A stretch of DNA of 64,000 nt from Anaerosporobacter sp031551385 (GTDB lineage Bacteria > Bacillota > Clostridia > Lachnospirales > Lachnospiraceae). Numbering within the stretch: the stretch's first letter is position 1; each line of letters starts with the position of its first letter. The position numbers and the translations under genes are program-made. The notes beneath the pieces are model-generated. The model saw only the letters and a program-made list of their open reading frames with translations. It was not told the DNA's origin and did not search any database. Positions 61,666 through 64,000 of the stretch are shown one piece after another. The DNA is taken from positions 1-64,000 of the forward strand of contig NZ_JAVBNS010000004.1 in the NCBI RefSeq assembly GCF_031551385.1, read 5' to 3'.

Positions 61666-62997
61666 ATGGAAATTAAGAAAAAAGTTTTGATACTGATGCT
61701 TTTGGTTTGTATTGTAGGAAAGATATCTGTAGTAGCTGCGGCAGATTCATTTGAGTATGTAATATATACCCCTGAAAATACGACAAGTAATAACCAATCA
61801 CAAACTACAAAGCTGAGTCAATTATTAGCAGAGTATGAGTTGTTTAGCACAGATGTGAGCCAAGTTAAAAATCAGTATATGCTAAATATAAGTAATAGCA
61901 CTTTAGCTAATGAAAAGAAACAAGATAGCTATGACTATGTAGGAGAACTTGAGAGTGGGATGTCTTATATAAAAAATGTAAAGACAGAATTATTAAAATT
62001 AAAAAAAGAACTGCAAGAAGAATATGACTCCTATAATCAATCAAAAGAGAAGTATAAAGAACGTTTAGGTGAAATAGAAAAAGGAATACAGGAGATTGAT
62101 TATCAGGTAGCTGTTTTACAGGAGCAACTTAATACAGGAACAAGTTCATTAGATAGTGCGAGCAGTAGTTATAGAGAGGCTGTTCTAAATGCAAGTTTGA
62201 ATAAATTTTATAGTGAAAATAAGCAATGTATATTAGATTATGAAATAGAGCAGTTAAAATTTGGTGTAGTAAAAAATCTATTAAATATGATGGTTTTAAA
62301 AGAACAGAAGAGTTATTATAATTCATATGAGAACTTACTAGATGTTCAGATTATAATAGAAGAAAAGAAGGTTAAATTAGGATTAGTAAATCAGACTGGT
62401 TTAGAAAAGCTTGAGATTGAAAGAAGTAGCAATACATCATCGATACGAACTTGTAACAATACATATCAGTTAATTTACAATAGTATTGCAAGAGATACAA
62501 TGAATAAAAATAGTAAATATGTATTGGAATATACGGAAAGTAGTAAAGGATATAAAGAGGAAGATTTAGTTTACGCGTTTATTTTGAAAAATCCTCAATT
62601 AATACAATTAAAATATTACATAAATGCATATACCGATTATATGGGGGATTTGACAAGTGAATCAAGTAAAACACAAATCAAGTATATGATTAATGGATAT
62701 GATATACAACGAACAATATTAATAAATGACATACGCCAGTATGTTAATGTTGCTTATACAGATTATAAGGAAGCTGTTTTGAATCTATCAACAAGTCAAA
62801 GTGAGATAATATATTACAGTAAGCAATATAATGCAGTTGTAAAAAAATATAATTTAGGGAGAGCAACGCAATTAGAAGTGAAGAAAGCAGAAGTAAATAA
62901 GCAGAACGCGTATGTAAAGTATTATGGAATTTTGCAAGAGAAGTTATTATTAGAGTATATACTTGATAACCATATATATAATGGTGATTACAAATAA
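61666..62997 (+). CDS. Secreted TolC-like outer-membrane-factor homologue
   Basis: A 443-residue protein with a cleavable signal peptide (KKVLILMLLVCIVGKISVVAAAD). The mature part is almost entirely helical, and two OEP-type segments are visible: KVKLGLVNQTGLEKLEIERSS and, near the end, VVKKYNLGRATQLEVKKAEVNKQNAYVKYYGILQEKLLLEYIL. The K-x-G-x-x-T-x-L-E pattern repeating across two halves is the TolC hallmark. There is no obvious outer-membrane beta-barrel strand set. It follows the HlyD gene by 54 bp in the same operon. GAGG precedes ATG 61666. Confidence 0.72.
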   Translation: MEIKKKVLILMLLVCIVGKISVVAAADSFEYVIYTPENTTSNNQSQTTKLSQLLAEYELFSTDVSQVKNQYMLNISNSTLANEKKQDSYDYVGELESGMSYIKNVKTELLKLKKELQEEYDSYNQSKEKYKERLGEIEKGIQEIDYQVAVLQEQLNTGTSSLDSASSSYREAVLNASLNKFYSENKQCILDYEIEQLKFGVVKNLLNMMVLKEQKSYYNSYENLLDVQIIIEEKKVKLGLVNQTGLEKLEIERSSNTSSIRTCNNTYQLIYNSIARDTMNKNSKYVLEYTESSKGYKEEDLVYAFILKNPQLIQLKYYINAYTDYMGDLTSESSKTQIKYMINGYDIQRTILINDIRQYVNVAYTDYKEAVLNLSTSQSEIIYYSKQYNAVVKKYNLGRATQLEVKKAEVNKQNAYVKYYGILQEKLLLEYILDNHIYNGDYK

Positions 62998-63111
62998 TTT
63001 GTTCCTATATTGCTAAAAGAAAACCACTATTTGAGCTATAAGTAGGGCACTCATAGCTTTTTCCATCTACTTAGGAGATAAATAAAAAACAAGGAGTAAC
63101 ATAAACAGAAA

Positions 63112-63807
63112 ATGATTAAAATACTGAGGGAAAATAGAAAATGGGGAATCTACCTGAATTGTCTACAACCACTGCTTATTTATCTAGGATTACAGATGAT
63201 AGTAGCACTAGTTTTGAATATAACACCGTTCTTTCGTGAATATATTAGTTATGAAGAATTAAACATTTCAGAAGATCTTTTGGTGGTTGTGCTATCTAGT
63301 TTTGTGGGGATTTTTGTTTATCTACATATTCTAAAAAAGGAACATGAAATTAAGATAACAGAGATAATAGCAGGGGTAAATTGGAAAGTTATTATTCGTG
63401 TAATAGTGATTACATTAATATACCAGATTTTGTTCAGCGGACTCATATCATTTATACATAAAACAACTAATATTGATGTTCTGTATGAATATAAAGAAAA
63501 TATGAATACGTTAGCAATAAGAAAAACTGCATTGTCAATTTTTTATTTAACGGTATTGGCACCAATAGCAGAAGAATTACTTTTTAGAGGGTTGATATTT
63601 AAACGAGCATTAAATGTAATGCCTGAATATAAGGCTAATTTATTCCAAGCAGTAGTTTTTGGAATTATCCATTTGAATATTGTACAATCATTGGATTGTA
63701 TTATTTTAGGCTATATTCAAGGAAATTTATATTGTAAATATAAAACCTATCTGGTTCCTATTGTATTTCATATGCTTATAAATATATGGTCAGTAGTATT
63801 ACCATAA
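63112..63807 (+). CDS. CPBP-family membrane protease, possible self-immunity
   Basis: A 231-residue polytopic protein with CPBP motifs AEELLFRG (E-E-x-x-x-R), FGIIHLNIVQS (H) and FHMLIN (H-x-x-x-N). In bacteriocin operons such proteins (PlnI/SkkI type) often give the producer immunity. Here it follows the TolC-like gene by 114 bp, with an AAGGAG site at a rather long distance. Assigned by motif; the immunity role is inference. Confidence 0.82.
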   Translation: MIKILRENRKWGIYLNCLQPLLIYLGLQMIVALVLNITPFFREYISYEELNISEDLLVVVLSSFVGIFVYLHILKKEHEIKITEIIAGVNWKVIIRVIVITLIYQILFSGLISFIHKTTNIDVLYEYKENMNTLAIRKTALSIFYLTVLAPIAEELLFRGLIFKRALNVMPEYKANLFQAVVFGIIHLNIVQSLDCIILGYIQGNLYCKYKTYLVPIVFHMLINIWSVVLP

Positions 63808-64000
63808 TAATCCTAACAGAACCCAACACGCCTCTCAACGATGCGAACCATATAGGGTCTTTTCAGACAAAAAATTAACGTAGAGAGAAACCTATAATAT
63901 TTCTTGAATATATTGACAAATGCAAAGGAAGGTAATAATATGTTAGTGAATTCAAAAAATCACTTAATAATAGGTTGATATAGACTAGAAAAGAATATGG
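63808..64000 (+). other. Window end, no complete gene
   Basis: Only an unlabelled AT-rich stretch and a 12-codon frame with a good AAGGAAGG site at 63941-63979 (MLVNSKNHLIIG). The peptide locus may continue past the window. Confidence 0.3.

Overview
The window is AT-rich DNA from an anaerobic low-G+C Gram-positive bacterium, most likely a Lachnospiraceae-type clostridium. Evidence: AGGAGG ribosome-binding sites almost everywhere, oxygen-independent NrdD/NrdG ribonucleotide reductase behind paired NrdR boxes, a DUF1848 protein, a YjdF gene with a structured leader, three ECF sigma/anti-sigma pairs, and a monoderm bacteriocin export locus. No rRNA, tRNA or CRISPR array was seen. Only a few genes are core metabolism (purC, mraY-like, nrdDG, trxA); the rest is accessory, with many decayed genes. 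All family calls were made by reading motifs, with no database search.

Layout. 1-2.9 kb: a segment of visibly higher G+C (WYL regulator broken by one stop codon, SnoaL-like protein, ArsR regulator) lying between two direct copies of a hairpin repeat. 3-14.8 kb: small hypotheticals, an XRE membrane regulator, an aquaporin relic, acetyltransferase, lipoprotein, two DUF3592 proteins, an HSL-type esterase, ECF pair 1 and an M50-type protease. 15.1-22.9 kb: a PLD/helicase/DUF3427 protein, Nudix hydrolase, bacterial PARG-like protein, two lipoproteins and two RlaP/YcgL-like nucleotidyltransferases, which looks like a nucleic-acid/ADP-ribose conflict island. 23.1-27.4 kb: alpha/beta hydrolase, ECF pair 2, Nudix, an LD-carboxypeptidase and a lipoprotein that carries the same output domain as the anti-sigma factor and the same 42-bp promoter. 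27.4-38.2 kb: a structured TIR element, yjdF with its leader, DUF1848, TipA-type MerR, methyltransferase, CPBP protease, ECF pair 3, BmrR-type MerR, Rrf2 regulator truncated or extended by a MITE, AbiEi with a wrecked AbiEii, a PNPOx flavoprotein with a ferredoxin, and a chimeric Sir2-macrodomain relic.

38.4-45.5 kb is the most conserved part: purC, MATE pump 1, mraY-like, nrdD-nrdG and trxA. 45.5-49.5 kb is a one-direction block of acetyltransferases, a zinc-ribbon protein and a nonsense-interrupted glycosyltransferase; four of these leaders share an 11-bp motif. A 362-bp palindromic element follows, then a two-component system, MATE pump 2 with an attenuator-like leader, and a PdaA-like deacetylase.

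56.1-63.8 kb is the most interesting locus: a DUF5085-like protein, two double-glycine bacteriocin-like peptides, a 59-residue two-helix candidate immunity protein, a C39-peptidase ABC exporter, a 627-residue HlyD-type adaptor, a secreted TolC-like protein and a CPBP membrane protein. Together these would mature and export the two peptides. A TolC-like third component is unexpected in a cell without an outer membrane, and I treat it as the best candidate for an undescribed variant of peptide secretion.
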